This document shows, piece after piece, positions 26,788 to 35,962 of a stretch of DNA of 64,000 bases (positions are counted from its first letter, which is position 1; each line of letters opens with the position of its first letter). The DNA lies in assembly GCF_000429145.1 (NCBI RefSeq), contig NZ_AUBH01000004.1, positions 124,001-188,000 on the forward strand, in the 5' to 3' direction. Under the pieces are notes generated by a model. It was not told the origin of the DNA. It made no database searches and saw nothing but the letters and a program-made list of their open reading frames with translations. The position numbers and the translations under genes were made by a program. The stretch comes from Aestuariibacter salexigens DSM 15300. GTDB taxonomy: Bacteria > Pseudomonadota > Gammaproteobacteria > Enterobacterales > Alteromonadaceae.

Positions 26788-27756
26788 ATGAACAGGGAAG
26801 GATGCTTCACTTTACTGTCCGCACTTATCGCAATATATTCCAGTATCCCCGCGTTGAGCGCGGCGGCCCAACCTTTAATGAGAGATGAAAAGATCATATT
26901 CGAACTTTTACATCATGGAGAAATTGTTCTCTCTCCGGACGTTGCTAAAGCCTTTGGACAAGACCAAAGCATTACTCAGATACGCAGAATAGGGTTGCGC
27001 AACGAGCAATATCAAATCCGCGCCGCATTCAGAGATAAGGCAATAAGGAGAATAAAAGAGGTCGATATCACCTTTAGTGACAATTATTACCACGAGTTAG
27101 CGGCGTATATTATTTCTGACTACTTAGGCTTAAACATTATTCCACCTACTGTAATGAGAGAAATTCGAATCTCGTCATCTGGCCTGAATTACAGCAAGGA
27201 CCTGCGGCAAGGCACATTACAATTTTGGGTAGAAAACTCGACCGTCCTATTTGATCACATGGACACAGACTTGGTTTATCCCGGTAATGTTGACCACAAG
27301 AACAGTCAAATTAAGGAAATCAAGGTTTTTGATTGCATTATTGGCAATGTCGACCGTCATGCAGGGAATTTGCTTGTTGATGGTAATCCACGCTTTGAAG
27401 CAACGGACAGTATGACGAAATCAGCTCCTTATTTGGGCAAAATATGGGCGATCGATCACTCCAGAGCATTTTACCGCGGGCAAATCAGATCATTTGAATA
27501 CTGCAGACTCAGTAAACTTAAGAAAGGCGCAATAAGCTTGCAATTCGCACAAAGCATGAAGCTATGGGACATTGAAAAAGTGGAATATTTACTGCTCCAG
27601 GGTGGACTTTCTGCAGAACAAATAGAAAGTATAAGACCAGCAAGCATTGAACTTAGATTCCGCAAAGTGCAGCAGCATTTTATCGATACGCAAAGAGAAA
27701 GCGGTCTCTCAGAAAAAGAGTTTTACAGCTCAGGAATATGGCATCGAGTTTACTAA
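26788..27756 (+). CDS. Predicted secreted PI4K/HipA-like protein kinase
   Basis: About 322 residues from the ATG at 26788 (an in-frame TTG lies 27 bases earlier; no good ribosome-binding site for either). N-terminus: a signal peptide, MNREG then a hydrophobic core ending PALSAAAQ, so export is predicted. The kinase core follows: YYHELAAYIISDYLG then NIIPPTV (alpha-C-like Glu103 and hinge), the catalytic loop VFDCIIGNVDRHAGNLL with Asp189, His191 and Asn194, and metal-binding WAIDHSRAFY with Asp223. These are the HipA/PI3K-PI4K/Fam20-type atypical kinase motifs, all intact. The substrate is unknown. AT-richer than its surroundings. It neighbours a nucleotide transporter and a phosphatase carrying a related kinase domain. 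Confidence 0.72.
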   Translation: MNREGCFTLLSALIAIYSSIPALSAAAQPLMRDEKIIFELLHHGEIVLSPDVAKAFGQDQSITQIRRIGLRNEQYQIRAAFRDKAIRRIKEVDITFSDNYYHELAAYIISDYLGLNIIPPTVMREIRISSSGLNYSKDLRQGTLQFWVENSTVLFDHMDTDLVYPGNVDHKNSQIKEIKVFDCIIGNVDRHAGNLLVDGNPRFEATDSMTKSAPYLGKIWAIDHSRAFYRGQIRSFEYCRLSKLKKGAISLQFAQSMKLWDIEKVEYLLLQGGLSAEQIESIRPASIELRFRKVQQHFIDTQRESGLSEKEFYSSGIWHRVY

Positions 27757-27792
27757 ATGCGCCTGTCAGTAAAGTTATGTTTTGACCTGAAA

Positions 27793-27821
27793 TTGACCTA
27801 TCTCAAGCTGGGATTTAATTA
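27793..27821 (+). promoter_or_regulatory. Candidate sigma-70 promoter of the TLC transporter gene
   Basis: TTGACC (-35), a 17-base spacer and TAATTA (-10) lie about 70 bases before the ATG at 27890 and after the kinase stop codon. This suggests the transporter can be transcribed separately. Confidence 0.45.
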
Positions 27822-27826
27822 GGGAT

Positions 27827-27846
27827 AGACACGGCAAGTAGTGTCT
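27827..27846. repeat. Inverted repeat next to the transporter promoter
   Basis: AGACAC, eight bases, GTGTCT: a 6-bp inverted repeat starting five bases after the candidate -10 box, where a repressor could sit. It may also be chance. Confidence 0.35.
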
Positions 27847-27889
27847 CTATGCTTATTTACAGTAGTCTCTTCAACAAGGTTTACCCTCA

Positions 27890-29221
27890 ATGAGAGGTCG
27901 CGCCACAAAAAATTACAGCTATCTAGAGCGTTTCATACGGATTTTCGCTTTCGTTGAGCCTGGAGAGGGAAAACCTACCCTAATATTGGCCTGCTATGCC
28001 TGCTTATTATTATTGTTGTATTACGTCCTGAAGCCTATCAGAGAGGCACTTATTCTCGCTGAGCACACTGCCGAAATGCGCAGTTACACGATAGCAATAC
28101 AGGCCTTAATTTTACTAATTATTATTCCTGCCTATGCAAACTTAATCAGGGGTCGTGGAGCAAAACAAGTTTTACCTCAGGTTACTTTGCTGGTAAGTGC
28201 CAGTTTGTTTGTATTTTGGGTGCTATATGTATTCGGTTTACCGATATCAATTCCTTTCTACGTTTGGTTAGGGGTAATAAACGTCCTGTTAATCGCGCAA
28301 TTCTGGGCATATGCGGCAGATATTCACAACCCCGACGAAGGTAAACGTTTGTTTGCCTTTATTGCTGCTGGCGCATCCATTGGCTCTCTGATTGGTGCCC
28401 AAATAAGTGGGCGTCTATTTGGACTACTAGGTGCTGAAGGCTTGATGCTAATCGTCGCTGTTATGCTGCTGGCGTCCATGTGGTTACCTCGCATATTGGG
28501 GATGCAATCAAAGAAGCAGCAGCAAGTGCTACACGACGCAAGGTCCGCTAAAGCAGGGTTTGATACCATTATTCATAGTCGCTACTTAATAGCGATAGCG
28601 GTATTTGTGATTTTACTCAACTGCGTGAATACTACAGGCGAATATATCCTTGCGAAATGGGTACAAACCTATGCCCAACAAGCACCTGATATAAAAGTTT
28701 TTGTCGGTGAGTTTTACAGTAATTTTTATACTTGGGTGAACTTATGCAGCATGCTGATTCAATTGTTTTTTGTATCACGTATTTTTCGTCTGTTTCATGT
28801 TCATGGCGCGCTTATCGTATTGCCTTTTGTCGCGCTCATCGGTTACGGCATGGCCACGTTCATTCCTATTTTTACGCTCTTCCAAGTGATAAAGATTGCC
28901 GAAAATAGTATTGACTACTCTTTGCAAAATACCGCGAGGCACGCGCTATTTCTACCGCTAAGTCAGCAGCAAATCTATGAAGGGAAAACCGTGATTGATG
29001 CACTTTGCTGGCGAATAGGCGACCTCGTTCATGTTGGTATTGTATTCATCGGTTTTCAGCTTTTTAACCTAGACTATCAATCATTTGCGGCTATAAATTT
29101 TTTCATTTCAATAATTTGGGTTGCTTGCGCTATCAGGTTAGCTAATCAGCATAAACAACGGCTGTCTGAGCACACTAGTGTGGTCAAGGAAATCGCGTTA
29201 ACAACCAATCGCGACGCTTAA
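27890..29221 (+). CDS. TLC/NTT-type (ATP/ADP translocase-like) nucleotide transporter
   Basis: A 443-residue polytopic membrane protein of about 11-12 helices. The opening (VEPGEGKPTLILACYACLLLLLYYVLKPIREALIL) is the hallmark of the TLC/Npt family, and ADIHNPDEGKRLFAFIAAGASIGSLIGAQ and IKIAENSIDYSLQNTARHALFLPL also match. Known members exchange ATP/ADP or import NTPs and NAD in Rickettsia, Chlamydia and plastids; free-living homologues are little studied and transport direction here is not known. No close ribosome-binding site. Its 3' end overlaps by 38 bases the convergent phosphatase gene. Set between two secreted kinase-family proteins, it could supply nucleotide to the periplasm; that is inference. 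Confidence 0.82.
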   Translation: MRGRATKNYSYLERFIRIFAFVEPGEGKPTLILACYACLLLLLYYVLKPIREALILAEHTAEMRSYTIAIQALILLIIIPAYANLIRGRGAKQVLPQVTLLVSASLFVFWVLYVFGLPISIPFYVWLGVINVLLIAQFWAYAADIHNPDEGKRLFAFIAAGASIGSLIGAQISGRLFGLLGAEGLMLIVAVMLLASMWLPRILGMQSKKQQQVLHDARSAKAGFDTIIHSRYLIAIAVFVILLNCVNTTGEYILAKWVQTYAQQAPDIKVFVGEFYSNFYTWVNLCSMLIQLFFVSRIFRLFHVHGALIVLPFVALIGYGMATFIPIFTLFQVIKIAENSIDYSLQNTARHALFLPLSQQQIYEGKTVIDALCWRIGDLVHVGIVFIGFQLFNLDYQSFAAINFFISIIWVACAIRLANQHKQRLSEHTSVVKEIALTTNRDA

Positions 29222-31040
29222 CAAGTGCTCTTATCTGCCTCTTATCAAGAAACTCTCCCAGCATTTTTGTCAAGAAAGTCATCTCTAATCGCTGAATGGA
29301 TTGCTTTAGTGACGGTGACTGAGCGATCGATAATGTTTTCAAATGGGACGGAGCATAAGAATAGCTTCTAAAGGTACTCATATGGCTGTCTAACCACATA
29401 TCCCAGTCACCGTTATAACTTACACTGTTTATGTTTCTACCCGTGTTGTAGATAAGTGCATCAAAAACATTCATCAAATTTACCTGATAAGACATCTGAC
29501 AGGATGCGGCCGGATATTCTCCCGTAGCTAGGCGTTTTTCTTCATCGAAGCTTCTATCAATCAATAATTGCAGTGCCCCAGTTTGGCCATCTATCGTCTT
29601 TATTATCGTCGGTGGCACCATAAAAATCCCTAGCGCTTTGGCTACTCTGTAGGCAGCAACTTCATATTTGAAACTTAATGTGTCGGAATAATGTGTCTTC
29701 TTGGCACCTCTTGGAACATCATCAGCGGTATAAAACATCGCGCTGAATGATTGTCCGTCATGTTTCATAAAGAGCCTACTTGTGAGTGTTTTATTGACCT
29801 CCAATGCTTCAACGGATAACACTTCTGCATGCCTGAGTATCTCTTCCCATTGCTCGAAAGTGTGCGCTTTATAGCGTGCTCGATAAGTGTCCTGGTCAGG
29901 TTTTAAAACAGACCAACGCTGACCATCAAATTGCTGTGTCTGATTTTTTTGCAGGGACAATAGCATTGGCTGTCCACCATAGTAGGCTCGGTGTAATCCG
30001 GTATCGACATTTATTACTCTACCGCCCAATCGACTCTCAATCGTCCTGCTGACGGTAGGTGTATGGCCAATCACCAAACGCTCTGCATTGTAATGGCGCA
30101 AAGCGCTTTGCAAGATTGGCTCTTCAAAAAGCGGATGACACAATGCCGAGCCCCGATACCAAAACGGACTGTTCTCGCTCAGGTCAAATGCGTTATCCAC
30201 TGCAATAAAGTCTTGTGCATCCTGCCATGCGGGATGTATTGAACCGAGTTCTATTACCTCCTGAAGCTTTTTTTGACGCAACTCATACGGGTCATCTTCA
30301 GCGAAAACATTTAGCCAATTTAATCTGTTAAATAGCTCTGTATAGGTTCTTATGACACGCGCAGATTGTTGATTGATCGTCTGCAAGTCAGTGAGAGGAA
30401 ATTCTTCAGATATGCCACCATGAACATATAGAACATCGTTAATTTGCAACACGCTAGGCTTGGACAATAACCATGCCCCATATTTTCCTTCACTTGAGAA
30501 TGCTTGCATATGCCCGAAATATCCCAGTGGGTATCGCTCATTGAATGCATCCCTAAGGTTCCTCTGTTCGCCGCTTTCCCCCTTATCATGTGCTGTTAAT
30601 TCGAAGTGTTGCCAATAGAGCATGCGTAACGCTTCTGATTCATCCGACAGATAGTCCAAATAATCCTTGTCGCTGACATATCTGAGGTCACGAATGAGAT
30701 TCATTTGCTCGTGATTACCCAATACAATATGAACAGCTCCTCCACGCAGATCAGCTTGCGTTTCAAGCCGCATGAAGAAGTCCATGACATCACGAGATTG
30801 TGGACCGCGATCCAGTAGGTCACCTACGCTGACAAAATGTGATTGTTGTGCTTGCCAATCGTTGTTTTCATCGATGATACCCGCGGCTCTCAACAATGTT
30901 ACTAATTCTTCAAGGTCACCATGAATATCACCAACGACAAACACTCTTTGATCGGTGGCCCATTTATAGCTCTGATTATCAGCAATCACTGTCCATGAAA
31001 TTGGCAGCAATGTGAGTAATAGCATCAGAAACTTATACAT
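29184..31040 (-). CDS. Secreted PPP-type metallophosphatase fused to a kinase-like (pseudokinase) domain
   Basis: A 618-residue protein. Signal peptide 1-20 (MYKFLMLLLTLLPISWTVIA). Residues ~31-365 form a calcineurin-like Ser/Thr phosphatase with GDIHGD (37-42), GDLLDRG (73-79), GNHEQ (108-112), HGG (207-209) and IGHT (324-327), as in bacterial Shelph/PPP enzymes. Residues ~415-618 resemble the PI4K/HipA-like family: FKYEVAAYRVAKALG, FMVPPTI, VFDALIYNTGRN. In that last motif the catalytic Asp is Gly534, the metal-binding Asn is displaced, and the DFG-like segment reads WLDSHMSTF, so the domain is probably non-catalytic. It probably acts outside the cytoplasm. It is divergent from the WS/DGAT gene and overlaps the transporter gene tail to tail. 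Confidence 0.82.
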   Translation of the reverse strand: MYKFLMLLLTLLPISWTVIADNQSYKWATDQRVFVVGDIHGDLEELVTLLRAAGIIDENNDWQAQQSHFVSVGDLLDRGPQSRDVMDFFMRLETQADLRGGAVHIVLGNHEQMNLIRDLRYVSDKDYLDYLSDESEALRMLYWQHFELTAHDKGESGEQRNLRDAFNERYPLGYFGHMQAFSSEGKYGAWLLSKPSVLQINDVLYVHGGISEEFPLTDLQTINQQSARVIRTYTELFNRLNWLNVFAEDDPYELRQKKLQEVIELGSIHPAWQDAQDFIAVDNAFDLSENSPFWYRGSALCHPLFEEPILQSALRHYNAERLVIGHTPTVSRTIESRLGGRVINVDTGLHRAYYGGQPMLLSLQKNQTQQFDGQRWSVLKPDQDTYRARYKAHTFEQWEEILRHAEVLSVEALEVNKTLTSRLFMKHDGQSFSAMFYTADDVPRGAKKTHYSDTLSFKYEVAAYRVAKALGIFMVPPTIIKTIDGQTGALQLLIDRSFDEEKRLATGEYPAASCQMSYQVNLMNVFDALIYNTGRNINSVSYNGDWDMWLDSHMSTFRSYSYAPSHLKTLSIAQSPSLKQSIQRLEMTFLTKMLGEFLDKRQIRALVKRRDWLLTRFP

Positions 31041-31234
31041 TCATTATCACGAGACGTTCGCACCTACTCACAAGTGTAGCTGCACTAAGAAAACGATGAG
31101 AGATTTATTAGTATTAAAGATATCGATGCCGGCTTAAATGTTACCTTAAATCTTCTGACGCATTGCGTTTGAAAGTTGAGCATAGTTGCAAGCTGATTTA
31201 ACATGGCGTTAACAAACACAAGTTGGCGCGCCAA

Positions 31235-32695
31235 ATGGAAGAGCTCAGCGGTTTAGACGCTTCGTTTTTATATCTTGAGTCCGAAACTATGCCGATGCAC
31301 ATAGGTGGCGTCGCTATTCTCGAAGACTCAATGCGGTTTGAAGACTTCAGGGTATTTCTATCGCAGCGCGTACATACCGTACCAAAACTACGTCAACGTC
31401 TGGTCAGTGTACCCATGAGTCTGGACCGTCCCTATTGGGTAGAAGATCCGGAGTTTGACCTAAACAACCATATCCGCGCAGTATCGTTACCTGCGCCCGG
31501 CGGCTGGCGCGAGCTTAGAGAGCTGGCGTCAGATGTTTTCTCTGGCCAACTGGACCGTGACAGGCCTCTGTGGGAATTTGTCTTTGTAGAAGGCGTTGAC
31601 GGCATTGATCAGGTTCCCAAAGGGTCGGTCGCACTGATAAGTAAAGTGCATCACGCTGGTTTTGACGGAAAATCCGGCGCGGATTTGATGAGCATGCTGT
31701 ATGACGTCTCTCCGGTACCACGTCCGGTATCCGCACCGTCTTCTGACAAGATCGAATCTCTGCCCGGTGGCATCGGCCTGCTGGCCCGCAGCGCGCTGCA
31801 TCTGGTTACGCGGCCGGGTAAAATTCCCGGGCTTGTATGGGATGCTGGAAAAGCAGCCCTTAAAGCCAGCTACCTGTCTCGCATCGAGGGTATTAAAACC
31901 CCAACGTTGCCCTTCAAAGCGCCTAAGTCTCGTCTCAATGATACCGTTGATAAGCAGCGTCGTTGGGACTCGGCCGTGCTTGATCTCGCCCGTGTTAAAA
32001 AACTCAGACGAGGTGTGGAAGGAGCAACTCTGAATGACGTTGTGCTAGCGATTTGTGCCGGAGCCCTACGTCGTTATCTGTTGGAAAAAGATGAGCTACC
32101 GGATAAACCACTGGTGGCTATGGTTCCTGTCAGCACTCGCACGGCTGAAGAGAAAAATGCCATGGGTAACCAGGTCTCGGCGATGTATATCCAGCTTGCT
32201 ACGGACATTGAAGATCCCATTAAACGTCTTGAAAAAATCAATATCAGTACACTGGTATCAAAGCTTTATCAGGATGCCATTGATGCGCGCAGCTTGATGG
32301 GGTTCGCTGAACTGATTCCTTTCGGCCTGGCAGGCGTTGCTGCACGATTTTATTCACGCGCAGCATTGGCGAAACGTCACGCGCCGTTCTTTAATCTTGT
32401 GATCACCAATGTACCGGGACCACCGGTACCGGTCTATCTGGCCGGGCACAAACTGTTAGTCAATATGGGCACTGCCCCTATTTATGACGGCATGGGGCTG
32501 ATCATTCCGGTCTTCAGTTACGACGGTACGATATCGCTTAGCCCCACCAGTTCCGACAACATCATGCCGGACATCAATGTGTTCACACGTTATATACGAG
32601 AGTCAGCTTTGGAGTTAGAGCAGGCGGTAAATGAAAGAGTAGAGGCACACGATGCGCTGAACGCTCTGATAAGCAATAAAGAGGTACGCTTATGA
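31235..32695 (+). CDS. Wax ester synthase/diacylglycerol acyltransferase (WS/DGAT family)
   Basis: About 486 residues. The active-site motif KVHHAGFDGKSG (HHxxxDG, His-His...Asp-Gly) lies near residue 145, the N-terminus MEELSGLDASFLYLE and the C-terminal NLVITNVPGPPVPVYLAG region are family landmarks. These enzymes transfer fatty acyl groups from acyl-CoA to alcohols or diacylglycerol for storage lipid. The ATG at 31235 is preferred over a TTG four codons earlier. The stop overlaps the ATG of the following hydrolase gene, indicating a two-gene operon for lipid turnover. Confidence 0.92.
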   Translation: MEELSGLDASFLYLESETMPMHIGGVAILEDSMRFEDFRVFLSQRVHTVPKLRQRLVSVPMSLDRPYWVEDPEFDLNNHIRAVSLPAPGGWRELRELASDVFSGQLDRDRPLWEFVFVEGVDGIDQVPKGSVALISKVHHAGFDGKSGADLMSMLYDVSPVPRPVSAPSSDKIESLPGGIGLLARSALHLVTRPGKIPGLVWDAGKAALKASYLSRIEGIKTPTLPFKAPKSRLNDTVDKQRRWDSAVLDLARVKKLRRGVEGATLNDVVLAICAGALRRYLLEKDELPDKPLVAMVPVSTRTAEEKNAMGNQVSAMYIQLATDIEDPIKRLEKINISTLVSKLYQDAIDARSLMGFAELIPFGLAGVAARFYSRAALAKRHAPFFNLVITNVPGPPVPVYLAGHKLLVNMGTAPIYDGMGLIIPVFSYDGTISLSPTSSDNIMPDINVFTRYIRESALELEQAVNERVEAHDALNALISNKEVRL

Positions 32696-33495
32696 GTCAG
32701 TTACCAGAGCAGGTAAAAGAGCAAAGACCCAGCGTCATCAACATGCTTCGTGAAGGCAGGTCGATGCTTGAATTTGGCGCCACTGCGGCGATGATGCCAC
32801 TTCTGATGCGAGCGCCTAAAGGCGACGGCCACCCAGTGGTCGTTATTCCGGGGTTCCTGGCAAGTGACAGCAGCACCATACTGCTGCGTCGGTTTTTAAA
32901 GTCTAAAGGCTATCAAACTCATGGCTGGGGACTGGGACGCAACTTAGGCACCCACATTGTCGGCGGAAAAACTGTAGTCAGCGACCACTTATTGAATCGT
33001 ATTATTGAACTATCTACTCGCCATGGGCAAAAAGTCAGTCTGGTGGGTTGGAGCCTCGGTGGCATTTTATCCAGAGAGATTGCCCGTGTAATCCCTGACC
33101 ATGTTCGTCAGGTGATTTCTTTAGGCAGCCCATTTAATGGTCCCAAAGGCGCTGCGCCAATTGCCGCAAGAATATTTAAACTTATCAATGGCGATGTCGG
33201 CGAGCGCGACCCGCAAGCGGTAAAGCGCATGTTGATGCCTCCACCGGTGCCGTCGACTGCAATATTTTCCCGTACTGATGGCGTTGCTCACTGGCAGGCA
33301 TGCCGCGACGACTGGGCGCATGATGCAATAAAAGCGGAAAACATTGAGGTCAGAGGAAGCCATCTCGGCTTAGGACACAATGCTCAGGTACTCTGGATTG
33401 TCGCCAATCGCCTTGCGCAACCCGAGAATCACTGGCGGCCATTTCGACAAAGAACGTTGCATAAAATTCTTTATCCTAATCCGCACAGGGCATAA
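32692..33495 (+). CDS. Alpha/beta hydrolase (lipase/esterase-like)
   Basis: A 267-residue serine hydrolase. PVVVIPGFLASDSST forms the oxyanion-hole strand, LVGWSLGGILSREIA carries the nucleophile Ser (GWSLG) near residue 122, SLGSPFNGP follows, and SHLGLGHNAQVLW holds the likely catalytic His. No signal peptide, so it is cytoplasmic or membrane-associated. It overlaps the WS/DGAT gene by 4 bases (ATGA), which suggests action on the same lipids, for example hydrolysis of acylglycerol or wax ester. The exact substrate is unknown. Confidence 0.88.
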   Translation: MSQLPEQVKEQRPSVINMLREGRSMLEFGATAAMMPLLMRAPKGDGHPVVVIPGFLASDSSTILLRRFLKSKGYQTHGWGLGRNLGTHIVGGKTVVSDHLLNRIIELSTRHGQKVSLVGWSLGGILSREIARVIPDHVRQVISLGSPFNGPKGAAPIAARIFKLINGDVGERDPQAVKRMLMPPPVPSTAIFSRTDGVAHWQACRDDWAHDAIKAENIEVRGSHLGLGHNAQVLWIVANRLAQPENHWRPFRQRTLHKILYPNPHRA

Positions 33496-33505
33496 CTATC
33501 GTGTC

Positions 33506-33525
33506 ACGTCCGCGCAGGCGGACGT
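33506..33525 (+). terminator. Hairpin after the hydrolase gene
   Basis: A perfect 8-bp stem ACGTCCGC/GCGGACGT with loop GCAG lies ten bases past the stop codon. The tail (TCATTTACCACTTTT) is only moderately T-rich, so termination is probable but not certain. Confidence 0.6.
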
Positions 33526-33597
33526 TCATTTACCACTTTTACTTAGCGGATTCATAGGCTTATACTCGAAGAAAGGAAATTTATCTCAAGGACAGAC

Positions 33598-34248
33598 ATG
33601 CAGATTATTCATTATGAATTAATAGTCATAGCCGCTTTTCTTTTATCCATCACCATCTACGCAGCATTTAGCGCCCAGTTAGCTTCTATAAAGTCCGATG
33701 CAGATGTTAAACACAATGAATACAGACTACGCTTCTTGGCTGTCGGAGCGGGACTTTTGTCACTCACATTTATGATGAGCCTGATCAATTTGTACAATGG
33801 AAAGGTGAACGGATTCGTGGGTGATTACCTTTTTGACCTGTATCACACTAAAAAACCGATGCAGCAAACACCCGAACATAGCGGCGAGGTGAATGAATTT
33901 TTACCAGCTTGAGATTACGTTACGGTGGATGAGCCTATCGTAAAGTTTTCACTTAAGGAAAATGGCGATATTGTTGGCACGCTCGACGGTGGTGGTGATA
34001 CTCACCATTTCACCACCACGTTAAATTACCATTCCGACCTATATTTTTTTGAAAATTACAACCGCTTTGAGTTAACACGTATTGCATCTGCCTACAGCGT
34101 AGAGTTTTCTTTAAATGAGGTCGAACCTAACAACAAATTCGGTCTCTCAAACGGAGATGAACTGGATAATGTATGGGTTTCATACCGGTTTCCAGGCGCT
34201 ACATACGGATATACAGTAACGACATATATTCGACGTGTAACTGATTAA
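33598..34248 (+). pseudogene. Small membrane protein gene split by an in-frame TGA
   Basis: Two open segments in the same frame, 33598-33912 (104 codons) and 33925-34248, are separated only by a TGA at 33910-33912 and four sense codons (Asp, Tyr, Val, Thr). The first half has a membrane helix at the N-terminus (IVIAAFLLSITIYAAFSAQL) and a second near residue 55. The second half is soluble and beta-rich (VKFSLKENGDIVGTLDGGG). The second part starts only with a GTG that lacks a ribosome-binding site, so I read this as one gene of about 216 codons interrupted by a nonsense change, or a case of readthrough. Product not recognised. Confidence 0.6.
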
Positions 34249-34414
34249 AACGATTACCCTTCATTACCAACTCCGACCGAGAATCTTGGCTTTGGTAAAA
34301 CTGTGGAACTGCATTTTTGTGGTAGCACTTCAGGTTGATGCCAAGACACACGTCATTGCGGCGAAGGCCAAATGACGATTCTTCGATGAAGCTAAGTGGC
34401 AGCGCTAAGGCTGC

Positions 34415-35674
<1,260 letters not shown>

Positions 35675-35683
35675 TTACGCGAG

Positions 35684-35941
35684 TTACTTTGTTTGGTGAA
35701 AAGGTTTTTCGCGCTGCCACTGTGCAACGGAGAAGGTTTTGATAGACAATGCGTGCATCGAGCCATCGGCAATTTTATCTTTCAACGGCGCGTAGATCAT
35801 TTGCTGTTTTTTTACGCGTGACATGCCCTCAAATACGTCACTCACGGCAATGATCTGAAAGTGTGAACCATCGCCTGATACATACACCTCATCGAGGTCT
35901 AGAGCCTGCTTAAGCAGATCTTCAATCTGTTTATTTTCCAT
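35684..35941 (-). CDS. ibaG: IbaG, BolA-family protein
   Basis: 85 residues with the BolA-type fold: IEDLLKQALDLDEVYVSGDGSHFQIIAVSDVFEGMSRVKKQQMIY in order (described, not continuous motif), and ALSIKTFS at the end with the family His residues. IbaG links to monothiol glutaredoxins, iron-sulfur handling and acid response. It sits between mlaB and murA as in E. coli, which fixes the name. Confidence 0.93.
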   Translation of the reverse strand: MENKQIEDLLKQALDLDEVYVSGDGSHFQIIAVSDVFEGMSRVKKQQMIYAPLKDKIADGSMHALSIKTFSVAQWQREKPFHQTK

Positions 35942-35962
35942 CTGAACTCAGTATATTTTGCG

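Noticed and set aside
33598-34248. Selenocysteine codon at the in-frame TGA
   Set aside because: No convincing SECIS-like hairpin directly after the TGA, and neighbouring residues do not resemble a selenoprotein active site.
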